Shown: positions 19,258 to 28,122 of the stretch, in pieces | How the letters are laid out: every line of letters begins with the position of its first letter | How positions within the stretch are numbered: the stretch's first letter is position 1 | Assembly (NCBI RefSeq): GCF_900188175.1 | Contig: NZ_FZOQ01000021.1 | Location: 32,843 to 96,842 of the forward strand | DNA from: Pontibacter ummariensis | Lineage (GTDB): Bacteria > Bacteroidota > Bacteroidia > Cytophagales > Hymenobacteraceae | Direction of reading: 5' to 3' | Length of the DNA: 64,000 bases | The notes under the pieces: generated by a model | Database searches by the model: none | The model's input: only the letters and a program-made list of their open reading frames with translations | What the model was told of the DNA's origin: nothing | Translations under genes and position numbers: made by a program

Positions 19258-20246
19258 AAGAGCGGGTATTGATAACGGGGGCAAGTGGTTTTGTGGGCTA
19301 CCACCTGATAGAGGCGGCGCTGCAGGCAGGTATGGACGTGTATGCGGCTGTACGTGCTTCCAGCGAGGTGGCTCATCTGGAGGGGTTTGGCGTACACTAC
19401 ACTTCCCTCGACTTTCAGGATACCAGCGCGCTGGTAAAGGAGCTGGAAGAGAAGCAGTACCGTTACATCATCCATGCGGCAGGCACCACCAAGGCAAAGC
19501 ACCCGCAGGACTACGTGAACATCAACGCGGTCTATACCCGGAACCTGGCATCGGCGGCGGCAATGGCGGACATACCGCTGAAGAAGTTTGTGTTTATCAG
19601 TAGCCTGGCCGCGCTGGGGCCTATCCCTTACCAGGAGGTAGCGCCCATACAGGAGCAGAGCAAGGCACAGCCGGTAACGGCCTATGGCAAAAGCAAGCTC
19701 CTGGCCGAGCAGTACCTGGCGGAGTTAAAGGATCTGCCTCTGGTCGTGCTGCGCCCGACAGCAGTGTATGGTCCGCGGGAGAAAGATATTTTCATCGTTC
19801 TCAAGACCCTGAACCTGGGGCTGGAGCCTTACATCAGCAACAAGCCGCAGTGGCTAAGCTTTGTGTATGTGAAGGACCTGGCAAAAGCGGTGATGCAGGC
19901 GCTCGGTACAAGTATAAGCGGGGTCAGCTACAACGTGTCCGACGGCAACAGCTACGACCGTTACGCCCTGGCCACCGCCGCCAAGCAGATCCTGGGCAAG
20001 AAGGCGGTCAAGGTGCATCTGCCGCTGGGGGTGGCTACACTGATAGCCAACCTGCTGGAGACCCTGTATGCTTCCAGCAAAGCCATGCCCGCCCTCAACA
20101 GGGAAAAACTAAGCGAGCTGGCTGCCGAGAACTGGAACTGCAGCATCGAGAAAATAAGGTCCGACCTGGGCTATGTGCCTGAGTATGACCTGGAGAAAGG
20201 CCTGGCGCAGACTTTAAAGTGGTACAAAGAGAATAAGTGGTTATAG
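19254..20246 (+). CDS. NAD(P)-dependent epimerase-like reductase, candidate ceramide reductase (CerR-like)
   Basis: A 330-residue extended SDR. The Rossmann motif is TGASGFVGYHL at 8-18, the mid-sheet HAAGTTKAKHP lies near residue 75, the serine is in FISSLAALGP, and YGKSK supplies the catalytic Y-x3-K. In bacterial sphingolipid clusters a protein of this type reduces the 3-keto group of the ceramide (or of ketosphinganine) with NADPH, so that role is inferred from its place between the acyltransferase and inositol-phosphate synthase genes. Its start overlaps the previous stop by 4 bp (ATGA). Confidence 0.75.
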   Translation: MKERVLITGASGFVGYHLIEAALQAGMDVYAAVRASSEVAHLEGFGVHYTSLDFQDTSALVKELEEKQYRYIIHAAGTTKAKHPQDYVNINAVYTRNLASAAAMADIPLKKFVFISSLAALGPIPYQEVAPIQEQSKAQPVTAYGKSKLLAEQYLAELKDLPLVVLRPTAVYGPREKDIFIVLKTLNLGLEPYISNKPQWLSFVYVKDLAKAVMQALGTSISGVSYNVSDGNSYDRYALATAAKQILGKKAVKVHLPLGVATLIANLLETLYASSKAMPALNREKLSELAAENWNCSIEKIRSDLGYVPEYDLEKGLAQTLKWYKENKWL

Positions 20247-20281
20247 ATAAGAGCACAAAAATTAAGACACAAGTACATAAG

Positions 20282-21610
20282 ATGAAATATAAAGTAAAAA
20301 ACGCCGAAGGGCGCCTGGGTATTCTGCTTCCAGGACTGGGAGCAGTTGCCACCACGTTTATAGCTGGGGTAGAGGCTATCCGTAAAGGAATGTCACAGCC
20401 AATCGGCTCACTCTCTCAGATGGGCAACATCCGTTTGGGTAAGAGAACGGAAAACCGCAACCCGCTGATCAAGGATTTTGTGCCGCTGGCAAACCTGAAC
20501 GATATCGTTTTTGGTGGCTGGGACGTGTATGAAGACAATGTGTTTGAAGCCGCTGCAAACGCCAAGGTGCTGGAACCGATGCTGCTGCATTCCATCAAGC
20601 CGGAGCTGGAAGCTATAAAGCCGATGAAAGCGGTTTTCGATAAATCCTATGCCCGCAACCTAGATGGTACTAACGTGAAATTAGCAGCAACCAAGTATGA
20701 ACTGGCCGAAGCGCTGATGGACGATATGCGCAACTTCAAGGAAGTGAACGGTTGCGACCGCCTGGTGATCGTGTGGTGCGGATCTACGGAAGTATATACG
20801 GAAATAAGCGATGTGCACAGAACCGTAGCTGCATTTGAAGAGGGCCTTCGCAACAATGATCCACGCATTGCGCCTAGCATGATTTATGCCTATGCTGCTG
20901 TGAAACTGGGTGTACCTTTCGCCAATGGTGCGCCGAACCTGACAGTTGACATACCCGCTATCGTAGAGCTTGCCAAAGAGAACGGCGTAGCCATTTCCGG
21001 TAAAGACTTCAAAACAGGCCAGACGCTGATGAAAACCATCGTGGCTCCAGGCCTCCAAGCGCGTGCGCTGGGCATCAACGGCTGGTTCTCGTCCAACATC
21101 CTGGGTAACCGCGACGGCCTGGTCCTCGACGATCCGGATAACTTTAAAACCAAGGAAGTTTCCAAACTGGGGGTACTGGAAGATATCCTGCACCCAGACG
21201 ACAACCCGGAGCTGTACGGCGACATCTACCACAAGATCCGCATCAACTACTACCCTCCTCACGGTGACAACAAAGAGAGCTGGGACAACATCGACATCTT
21301 CGGCTGGCTGGGCTACCAGATGCAGATCAAGATCAACTTCCTGTGCCGTGACTCTATCCTGGCAGCGCCTATCGTGCTGGACCTGGCCCTGTTTACTGAC
21401 CTGGCACAGCGTGCCGGCATGAGCGGAATCCAGGAGTGGCTGTCGTTCTACTACAAGTCGCCACAAACGGCAGAAGGCCTTCGTCCGGAGCATGACATCT
21501 TTAAGCAGCTGATTAAACTGCAGAACACGCTTCGCCACATGATGGGAGAGGACCTGATTACGCACCTGGGCCTTGACTATTACGAAGACTTTGTAGAGGA
21601 AGAGCTTTAA
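20282..21610 (+). CDS. ino1: Inositol-3-phosphate synthase (MIPS)
   Basis: A 442-residue myo-inositol-phosphate synthase. The NAD-binding start is LLPGLGAVATTFIAGVEAIR, the central substrate loop is GVPFANGAPNLTVDIPA, and the C-terminal core has CRDSILAAPIVLDLALFTD. It converts glucose-6-phosphate to 1L-myo-inositol-1-phosphate through an NAD-dependent oxidation, aldol cyclisation and reduction. I use the ATG at 20282 because the conserved N terminus begins just after it; a GTG upstream overlaps the reductase gene. It supplies the headgroup precursor used by the CDP-alcohol transferase at 25.1 kb, as in the Bacteroides inositol-lipid cluster. Confidence 0.93.
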   Translation: MKYKVKNAEGRLGILLPGLGAVATTFIAGVEAIRKGMSQPIGSLSQMGNIRLGKRTENRNPLIKDFVPLANLNDIVFGGWDVYEDNVFEAAANAKVLEPMLLHSIKPELEAIKPMKAVFDKSYARNLDGTNVKLAATKYELAEALMDDMRNFKEVNGCDRLVIVWCGSTEVYTEISDVHRTVAAFEEGLRNNDPRIAPSMIYAYAAVKLGVPFANGAPNLTVDIPAIVELAKENGVAISGKDFKTGQTLMKTIVAPGLQARALGINGWFSSNILGNRDGLVLDDPDNFKTKEVSKLGVLEDILHPDDNPELYGDIYHKIRINYYPPHGDNKESWDNIDIFGWLGYQMQIKINFLCRDSILAAPIVLDLALFTDLAQRAGMSGIQEWLSFYYKSPQTAEGLRPEHDIFKQLIKLQNTLRHMMGEDLITHLGLDYYEDFVEEEL

Positions 21611-21621
21611 CAGATCGATTA

Positions 21622-22083
21622 GTGATTAGAATACACAAACTAGTTTCCACCAGCCTGGGCATCGGCTACATAGGAAAGGGAGGAGGTACGGTAGCCGCTG
21701 TGGCCGTTTGCCTTTGCCTGTATGCCGCGCAATGGGCTGGTGGGAGCCAGCTTGTGCTTTGGCTCCCTATCATAACGCTGTTGTTGACGGGGGTAGGCGT
21801 CTGGTCCGCCACGGAGGTTGAGCCGCTGTGGGGCAAAGACGACAAAAAAGTGGTGATAGACGAGGTGGCGGGCATGTGCATCAGCATGTTGTTTATACCT
21901 GTCACGCTGCAGTACCTGTGCGCAGGCTTGGTCCTGTTCAGGTTCTTTGATATTGCAAAGCCGCTTTTTATAAGAAGGCTGGAGAGTGTGGAAGGAGGCC
22001 TAGGCGTAATGCTGGACGACGTATTGGCGGGCGTTTACGCGAACTTAATTTTACAGATACTTTTATACTACAAGGTTTTTTAA
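21622..22083 (+). CDS. PgpA-family phosphatase, candidate phosphatidylinositol-phosphate phosphatase
   Basis: A 153-residue membrane protein of the phosphatidylglycerophosphatase A family. GKGGGTVAA sits near the N terminus, the acidic catalytic segment is DDKKVVIDEVAGM (like DEVxG in PgpA), and there are three or four hydrophobic helices. In the Bacteroides inositol-lipid cluster a gene of this type removes the phosphate from phosphatidylinositol-phosphate. The same role is inferred here from the order MIPS, PgpA-like, GtrA, then CDP-alcohol transferase. It begins with GTG 11 bp after the synthase stop. Confidence 0.8.
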   Translation: MIRIHKLVSTSLGIGYIGKGGGTVAAVAVCLCLYAAQWAGGSQLVLWLPIITLLLTGVGVWSATEVEPLWGKDDKKVVIDEVAGMCISMLFIPVTLQYLCAGLVLFRFFDIAKPLFIRRLESVEGGLGVMLDDVLAGVYANLILQILLYYKVF

Positions 22084-22455
22084 ATGTTCACCTTCCTGAA
22101 GGCGCAGGCTGCCTCTCTGGTAGCGTCTGCTGTCGATTTTCTGGTGACAATCATCATGGTGGAACTGTGCGGCTTCTGGTATTTGGCCGGCACCACAGTG
22201 GGCACTGTATCAGGTGGTGTAACACATTTCACCCTGGGCAGAACTTGGGTGTTTCATGCTGCAGACAAAACTATACCGGCACAAGCAATCAAGTATTTCC
22301 TGGTCTGGAACGGCAGCCTGTTGCTTAATGCATCGGGCGTGTATGTGATAACGCATTACGGAGGGGGTAGCTATGTCTACTCCAAGGTTATTACGTCCGT
22401 GCTTGTCGGTTTTTTCTATAACTATTTAATTCAAAAACGATATGTATTCAAGTAG
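22084..22455 (+). CDS. GtrA-family membrane protein
   Basis: A 123-residue protein with four predicted TM helices and the GtrA signature pattern (AQAASLVASAVDFLVTIIMV, TVSGGVTHFTLGRTWVF, FFYNYLIQKRYVFK). GtrA proteins help move lipid-linked sugars across the membrane, and some are tied to headgroup export. Its ATG follows the previous stop with no gap, and its last 14 bp overlap the next gene. Within this operon it may flip an inositol- or sugar-linked lipid; that is inference from context. Confidence 0.85.
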   Translation: MFTFLKAQAASLVASAVDFLVTIIMVELCGFWYLAGTTVGTVSGGVTHFTLGRTWVFHAADKTIPAQAIKYFLVWNGSLLLNASGVYVITHYGGGSYVYSKVITSVLVGFFYNYLIQKRYVFK

Positions 22456-25051
22456 GAATATATATAAGCTATATATAAACGGGTTGCTTTTATCGCTGTT
22501 ACTGGTGGTTTCAGGTGTAAATGCGACCGCCGTAATGGCACAGGGTGCCGTTACAACTGTAAAAGGCACTGTAAGGGATGCTGTTTCGAATGAGGCGCTT
22601 ATCGGGGTGTCGGTTTTTGTGCCGGGCACCAGCATCGGTACCAGCACCGACTTTGAAGGCAACTACCTCATTAAAACAAATCAACCTATAAACAAGGTAC
22701 AATTTTCTTATTTAGGATACGAGACCGTAACACTGGGTGTGTCGCCCGGGCAGGAGCAAACGCTGGACGTGAAGCTTAAAACCGGCGCCAAGCAGCTGAG
22801 TGAGGTGGTCGTGGTTGGCAAGAAGCGTAAGGTGAAGTACAGCAACAAGAACAATCCGGCCGTGGACCTGATCCGGGAGATCGTGGACCACAAGGAGCAG
22901 AACCGGCCGGAGCACTACGACTATGTGCAGTACGAGGAGTACGAAAAAACGCAGATGTCACTGGTGAACACGCCGGAGAAGCTGAAAAGAAACATCTTCC
23001 TGCGCAAGTATGACTTCATTACCAGCAACCTCGACACCACCGTGCTGGAGGGCAAGGCGCTGTTGCCGTTTTTTGTGCAGGAGCAGCTGGCGGAGCATTA
23101 TTACCGCAAGGCCCCGGAGACCAGAAAAACGATTGTGAAGGCCGAGAAGAAAGTTGATTTCGGTGAGTTTATCGACAACAAGGGCTTTACCTCTTACATG
23201 CAGCACATGTACCAGGATATCGACATCTACGACAACAACATCACGATCCTGACGAACCAGTTCCTGAGCCCTATCGCCGATATGGCCCCTACTTTCTATA
23301 AGTTTTACCTCACAGACACCGTCACGACGGAGAGTGGCAGAAAGCTGGCAGAGCTTCGGTTCGAGCCGCGCAACCCTGCCGCCTTTATGTTTACGGGCAA
23401 GCTGCTTGTGACGATTGACGGCACCTATGCCGTGCAGAGCGTGGAGATGGAGGTGGCAAAGAGCGTGAGCATCAACTGGGTGCGCGACCTGAAGATCAAC
23501 CTTGATTTCGAGAAGAACCCGGACGGGCGCTACCATCTGAGCAAGAGCGTGATCAAAACCGACTTCGGGCTTACGCAGAACAGCGATGCCGGTATGTACG
23601 GTGAGCGTGTTGTATCATACAAAGACTTTAAGGTGAACGAGCCACAGCCTGCTTCCCTGTACGAAGGCGAAGCCGTGGTGCGCGTGGAGAGTGCCATTGC
23701 CAAAGACGAGAGCTTCTGGCAGGCCAGCCGCCACGATTCCCTTACAGCCGTGGAGGCCAAAACCTATACCAACATCGACAGCCTGGTGAACATGAAGTCG
23801 TTTCAGCGGACCATGGATTGGGCCACTGCCCTGATTGCCGGCTACAAGCGCCTGGGGCCGAACATCGAGATTGGCCCTCTGAACACGTTCTACAGCTTTA
23901 ACCCGGTAGAGGGGTTCCGCCTGCGCTTTGGCGGCCGCACCACCACCACATTCAGCAAGAAGTACATGCTGGAGACCTATGCCGCCTACGGGTTTAAAGA
24001 TGAGAAGTGGAAGTACTACCTGGGCGGCAGCTATTCGCTCACCGACAGGTCTATCTATGAGTTTCCGGTGCGGTCTATCAGCGCAAGCTACCAGAAAGAC
24101 ACCAACATCCCCGGCCAGGAGCTGCAGTTTGTGCAGGAGGATAACTTCCTGCTTTCCTTTAAGCGGGGCGAAAACGACAAATGGCTCTACAACGAGACCT
24201 ATAGTCTTAACTACCTGCACGAGTTCGAGAACCACTTCTCCTACAGGATTGGCTTCAAGAACTGGCGGCAGGCAACAGCAGGATCGCTGCAGTACGTGCG
24301 CAATGTGGAAACAGCGTCGGGCGAAATGGAGCCGCTGGATGTGCAAAACCTGGTAACGTCGGAGGCGTCGCTTGAGCTGCGTTGGGCACCAAACGAGCAG
24401 TTCTTCCAGGGTAAGCTGTATCGCACGCCGGTTGCCAACCGCTACCCGGTGTTTACCTTACGGGCAGCGGCCGGTATAAAAGACCTGTTCGATAGCGAGT
24501 ATGAGTATCAGAAAGTTGCCCTGAACGTGTACAAGCGCTTTTACATGTCGCAGCTGGGCTATTCCGATGTGGTAACCGAAGGCGGTTATACTTTCGGGCA
24601 GGTACCTTTTCCGCTGCTGATGATTCACCGCGCCAACCAGACCTATTCGTACCAGTTGCAGTCCTACAACCTGATGAACTTCCTGGAGTTTGTCAGCGAC
24701 CAGTACGCGAGCGTGCACATCGACCATACCTTCAACGGCTTTATCTTTAACAAAATACCGCTGCTCAAGAAAACGAAGCTACGGGAGTTTGTTACCTTTA
24801 AGGCGCTGTACGGCAAGGTTCGCAGCGAAAACATGCCGCAGGGCGACCCAGACCTGCTGCGTTTCCCGACGTTTGACGACGGGCGGCAGGCGACGTACAC
24901 GCTGGAGAACAAGCCTTATATGGAAGCCAGCGTCGGCATCGGCAATATCTTTAACTTCTTTAGGGTAGACCTGGTGAAACGCCTGTCTTATCTGGACCAC
25001 CCGAACGTTTCTGACATTGGTATTAGAGGAAGATTTAAGTTTGATTTTTAA
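22442..25051 (+). CDS. DUF5686 outer-membrane protein with N-terminal carboxypeptidase-like domain
   Basis: An 869-residue protein. It has a signal peptide (ending AVMAQ), then a carboxypeptidase-regulatory-like/CarboxypepD_reg domain (VKGTVRDAVSNEALIGVSVF, ... IKTNQPINKVQFSYLGYETV), a linker SEVVVVGKKRK, and a long DUF5686 region ending in beta strands and a terminal aromatic residue (GRFKFDF), as expected for an outer-membrane beta barrel. The family's function is unknown. Its place inside a sphingolipid operon, overlapping GtrA by 14 bp, suggests a role in placing or sensing these lipids in the outer membrane. That is untested inference. Confidence 0.85.
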   Translation: MYSSRNIYKLYINGLLLSLLLVVSGVNATAVMAQGAVTTVKGTVRDAVSNEALIGVSVFVPGTSIGTSTDFEGNYLIKTNQPINKVQFSYLGYETVTLGVSPGQEQTLDVKLKTGAKQLSEVVVVGKKRKVKYSNKNNPAVDLIREIVDHKEQNRPEHYDYVQYEEYEKTQMSLVNTPEKLKRNIFLRKYDFITSNLDTTVLEGKALLPFFVQEQLAEHYYRKAPETRKTIVKAEKKVDFGEFIDNKGFTSYMQHMYQDIDIYDNNITILTNQFLSPIADMAPTFYKFYLTDTVTTESGRKLAELRFEPRNPAAFMFTGKLLVTIDGTYAVQSVEMEVAKSVSINWVRDLKINLDFEKNPDGRYHLSKSVIKTDFGLTQNSDAGMYGERVVSYKDFKVNEPQPASLYEGEAVVRVESAIAKDESFWQASRHDSLTAVEAKTYTNIDSLVNMKSFQRTMDWATALIAGYKRLGPNIEIGPLNTFYSFNPVEGFRLRFGGRTTTTFSKKYMLETYAAYGFKDEKWKYYLGGSYSLTDRSIYEFPVRSISASYQKDTNIPGQELQFVQEDNFLLSFKRGENDKWLYNETYSLNYLHEFENHFSYRIGFKNWRQATAGSLQYVRNVETASGEMEPLDVQNLVTSEASLELRWAPNEQFFQGKLYRTPVANRYPVFTLRAAAGIKDLFDSEYEYQKVALNVYKRFYMSQLGYSDVVTEGGYTFGQVPFPLLMIHRANQTYSYQLQSYNLMNFLEFVSDQYASVHIDHTFNGFIFNKIPLLKKTKLREFVTFKALYGKVRSENMPQGDPDLLRFPTFDDGRQATYTLENKPYMEASVGIGNIFNFFRVDLVKRLSYLDHPNVSDIGIRGRFKFDF

Positions 25052-25069
25052 ATTCATAGCAGGTTAAGT

Positions 25070-25789
25070 ATGGACAAAAATGCGCTTCGTGATGCCCTGC
25101 AGCAGGGTATATACAAGGTCATAAACCCCATGGTGCGGTTACTGATAAAGGTAGGCTTTACCCCTAACGCGGTAACTACCACTGGCCTGATCCTGAACAT
25201 CGGGGTGGCTGCTATTTTTATAGTGGGCGGCGAAGTGAGCAACCGCGGCGAGCTCGAGTACGTGGGCTGGGCCGGGGGGCTGGTGCTGTTTGCCGGCGTG
25301 TTCGACATGCTGGACGGGCAGGTGGCCCGGCTGGGAAACATGGGCTCCACCTTCGGGGCCATGTACGACTCGGTGCTCGACCGCTACAGCGAGATGATTA
25401 TGTTCATGGGCATCTGCTATTACCTGATTGCCCACCATTACCTGTTGAGTTCCCTTTTTGCCTTTATTGCTCTGATCGGCTCCATGATGGTGAGCTATAC
25501 CAGGGCACGGGCCGAAGGCCTGGGAGTGGAGTGCAAGGGCGGCCTGATGCAGCGCCCGGAGAGGGTCGTGCTGATTGGGCTGTCGGCTATTGCTTGCGGT
25601 ATCACCTACTCCTTTGTGGGTGCTGACTATAAAGTATACGTGGAGGGCATTCCGTTCCATGTGTTCGAAACCATGTCAGTGTTTACCCTGCCGATCACCG
25701 TGATGGCCGTACTGACAAACATCACTGCCGTTAACAGGCTGATGGATGCGAAGAAGGCGATGCAGCAGAAGGAGATGAAAACCGCATAA
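25070..25789 (+). CDS. CDP-alcohol phosphatidyltransferase, candidate phosphatidylinositol-phosphate synthase
   Basis: A 239-residue integral membrane enzyme with the complete CDP-alcohol phosphotransferase signature: D-x2-D-G-x2-A-R in DMLDGQVARL, then G-x3-D-x3-D in GAMYDSVLD. Six hydrophobic segments surround it. The enzyme transfers a phosphatidyl (CDP-diacylglycerol) group to an alcohol. The presence of inositol-phosphate synthase and a PgpA-like phosphatase in the same operon makes inositol-phosphate the likely acceptor, as in the Bacteroides cluster. It starts 18 bp after the DUF5686 gene. Confidence 0.88.
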   Translation: MDKNALRDALQQGIYKVINPMVRLLIKVGFTPNAVTTTGLILNIGVAAIFIVGGEVSNRGELEYVGWAGGLVLFAGVFDMLDGQVARLGNMGSTFGAMYDSVLDRYSEMIMFMGICYYLIAHHYLLSSLFAFIALIGSMMVSYTRARAEGLGVECKGGLMQRPERVVLIGLSAIACGITYSFVGADYKVYVEGIPFHVFETMSVFTLPITVMAVLTNITAVNRLMDAKKAMQQKEMKTA

Positions 25790-25803
25790 GTATAAAGCAG
25801 AAC

Positions 25804-26370
25804 GTGAGACGCATATTTTTTATAGTGCTTGTAGCACTACTTTACACCAGCCTGGGGAGTGCACAGGCCGGTATGCTGCCGGGGGGGAAGCCAGCGGCTG
25901 CCCCTGATACGCTGCCTGTACCGAAGAACGTGAAGGACATGAAGTTTTTCGTGCAGCGTGACCCGAACAGCAACACCGTAGTTTATGAGCTGAACAAGAC
26001 GGCGCAGGGCTCTCTCGACGAAAAAGACCCGATCCACCCATTCTGGATCAGGTATGCTGAAGACGGTGCGCAAAAGGAGCTGAACTATATCCAACGCAAA
26101 TTTGCCTACGGCCTCAACACCAAGAAAACGGGTACAGATTCTTACGAGCTCCGGTTCGTTTGCTACTCCAAGCTTGTGCTACGCCTGCGCAAAGGTCCGG
26201 ATAGCAAGTACAATGTGTACACCACCATCAACCAGAAAGAGGCTATTCTGGACCGTGTGTTTGTCCGCATAGAAGGCGGTACATTCTGGGTGCCCAATGT
26301 GCTGTATGTAGAGCTGAAAGGCAGGGACGCCGTAACCGGTAAAGCCTTGGCAGGACGTTTTAAACCGTAA
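25804..26370 (+). CDS. DUF4833 exported protein
   Basis: A 188-residue protein with a signal peptide (MRRIFFIVLVALLYTSLGSA) starting at a GTG. The mature part matches the DUF4833 pattern: FFVQRDPNSNTVVYELNKT, DPIHPFWIRYAEDGAQKELN, IQRKFAYGL and LRKGPDSKYNVYTTINQKEA. The function is unknown. It repeatedly appears near inositol/sphingolipid genes in this phylum as far as I recall, and here lies between the CDP-alcohol transferase and the hydroxylase (7 bp). It may act in the periplasm on lipid transport; the sequence does not show this. Confidence 0.8.
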   Translation: MRRIFFIVLVALLYTSLGSAQAGMLPGGKPAAAPDTLPVPKNVKDMKFFVQRDPNSNTVVYELNKTAQGSLDEKDPIHPFWIRYAEDGAQKELNYIQRKFAYGLNTKKTGTDSYELRFVCYSKLVLRLRKGPDSKYNVYTTINQKEAILDRVFVRIEGGTFWVPNVLYVELKGRDAVTGKALAGRFKP

Positions 26371-26376
26371 TCTTTT

Positions 26377-26997
26377 ATGAAAAAGCAGTTTGTATCGAAT
26401 TCGCAGGGGTCGGTAAGGATGTTTAAGTATGACTGGATGGAGGCTCTGTCCAAAGTACATTACACGGTTCCGCTGTACATTTATATACCCGTTATACTTT
26501 TCCTGAGCTGGCAGGCCCTGTTTGTGGCGCAACTGAGCCTGCTGGGTTTTCTGGGCTACGCCGCGCTGGGCCTGTTTATCTGGACGCTGACGGAGTACGT
26601 GCTGCATCGTTTTGTATTCCATTTTGTGCCGAAGGCGAAGTGGGCTTTGCGCCTGCACTTTATCTTCCACGGTGTGCACCACGACTACCCGAACGATGCG
26701 AAGAGGCTGGTGATGCCGCCTTCCGCCAGCATTCCGATGGCCACTATCCTGTACCTGTTGTTCTCGCTTGTGCTGTCTGGAGGTCCGCTGTACGCGTTTT
26801 TTGCCGCCTTCCTGACGGGCTATCTGTTTTACGACATCTTCCACTACGCCCTGCACCACTTTAACTTTAAAGGCTCCTTCTGGAAGAAACTGAAGAAGCA
26901 CCACATGCTGCACCACTACGCCGATCCAAGCAAAGGCTACGGGGTAAGCTCCTCGTTGTGGGACAAAATTTTTAGATCCGATTTTGACAAAAAGTAA
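26377..26997 (+). CDS. Fatty-acid hydroxylase superfamily enzyme (FA2H/sterol-desaturase type)
   Basis: A 206-residue membrane di-iron enzyme. The histidine clusters are in order: LHRFVFHF, HFIFHGVHHDYP, DIFHYALHHF and KKHHMLHHY. Hydrophobic pairs lie at ~25-65 and ~125-155. The arrangement fits the Scs7/FA2H branch, which adds a 2-hydroxyl to the acyl chain of ceramide. In this operon it likely makes hydroxylated dihydroceramide. It ends inside the gap to the next gene (1 bp), so expression is coupled. Confidence 0.88.
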   Translation: MKKQFVSNSQGSVRMFKYDWMEALSKVHYTVPLYIYIPVILFLSWQALFVAQLSLLGFLGYAALGLFIWTLTEYVLHRFVFHFVPKAKWALRLHFIFHGVHHDYPNDAKRLVMPPSASIPMATILYLLFSLVLSGGPLYAFFAAFLTGYLFYDIFHYALHHFNFKGSFWKKLKKHHMLHHYADPSKGYGVSSSLWDKIFRSDFDKK

Positions 26998-26998
26998 T

Positions 26999-27949
26999 AT
27001 GAGTGTAACGGCTACGGCGGCAGGGGAGAAGAAAGGCATTACCCGAAAGGCTGTGTTGGTGCTGGCGGCGCTATCCGTTGGGTACCTGCTGTTGTCTTAC
27101 CTGCTGGTTGGTTTCAAAACGGACCAGCTGGTGTTGGTGGGGCTCGTAAACCTGCTGTACTTCCTTACGCCCATCACGCGGAAGTTTATTACGGGTTTCT
27201 CCATTTTTATCGTGTTCTGGATCCTATATGATTACATGAAGGCTTTCCCGAACTACTGGTTTAACCCGGTGCACATCGAGAGCCTGTACATGGCGGAGAA
27301 AGCATGGTTTGGTGTGGAGAGCGGCGGGGCTATACTTACGCCAAATGAATTCTGGCTGCAGCACAGCCACCCGTTCCTGGATGTGATGAGCGGGGCCTTT
27401 TACCTGACCTGGATTCCGGTGCCGATTGGCTTTGCCTTCTTCTGGTTTTTCAGAAACAGGAGGCAGTTTATTTATTTTCTGCTGACCTTTTTGCTGGTAA
27501 ACCTACTGGGCTTTGTCGTGTATTACCTTTACCCGGCGGCCCCTCCTTGGTACGTACAGCTGCACGGGTTTGATTTTATCGCCAAAACCCCTGGCAATAC
27601 AGCAGGTTTATCCCGGTTCGACGGTTTTTTCGGTATTACCATTTTTAACGCCCTCTATGCGAAAGGCTCCAACGTGTTCGCGGCCATGCCGTCCCTGCAC
27701 TCGGCCTATCCGCTGATCGTGCTTTACTATGCCCTGAGAAACAACTTAAGTATAGCTGCGAAGGTTGTCTTTGGGATTGTTACAGTAGGTATCTGGTTTG
27801 CGGCCGTTTATACTTCGCACCACTATGTGCTGGATGTATTGGCAGGCATTACCTGCGCCACCACAGGTATCCTGCTTTTCAACTGGCTGATCAATCAGGA
27901 TACGGCCCTAAGCCGGGCAGTAGAAAGGCTGGTCGCGGCTGTGCGATAG
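26999..27949 (+). CDS. PAP2/AUR1-like membrane transferase, candidate inositol-phosphoceramide synthase
   Basis: A 316-residue protein with about six TM helices and a PAP2-type active site: MPSLHSAYP (motif C2) and TSHHYVLDVLAG (motif C3, catalytic H and D). AUR1-type inositol-phosphorylceramide synthases share this fold and move phosphoinositol from phosphatidylinositol to ceramide. The Bacteroides inositol-lipid cluster has an equivalent gene, so the last step of inositol-phosphoceramide synthesis is the likely role. I chose the ATG at 26999 over a TTG at 26984, which overlaps the hydroxylase gene. Confidence 0.82.
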   Translation: MSVTATAAGEKKGITRKAVLVLAALSVGYLLLSYLLVGFKTDQLVLVGLVNLLYFLTPITRKFITGFSIFIVFWILYDYMKAFPNYWFNPVHIESLYMAEKAWFGVESGGAILTPNEFWLQHSHPFLDVMSGAFYLTWIPVPIGFAFFWFFRNRRQFIYFLLTFLLVNLLGFVVYYLYPAAPPWYVQLHGFDFIAKTPGNTAGLSRFDGFFGITIFNALYAKGSNVFAAMPSLHSAYPLIVLYYALRNNLSIAAKVVFGIVTVGIWFAAVYTSHHYVLDVLAGITCATTGILLFNWLINQDTALSRAVERLVAAVR

Positions 27950-28122
27950 CAGGGGGAGCTAAGGCAGCTTCACAAACTTCATCTTAAACGCAAGAGTAAT
28001 GGTACTTTCTGTACCGCCTGGCCCTCTTTCTGAGCGGGTGCGTTTGTCTCTCCAGATTTCGACTATAATCCTTTTATGGTCTGGTCGTTCTGGTTTTCTG
28101 TTTCACCAAAATACTTTAACTC

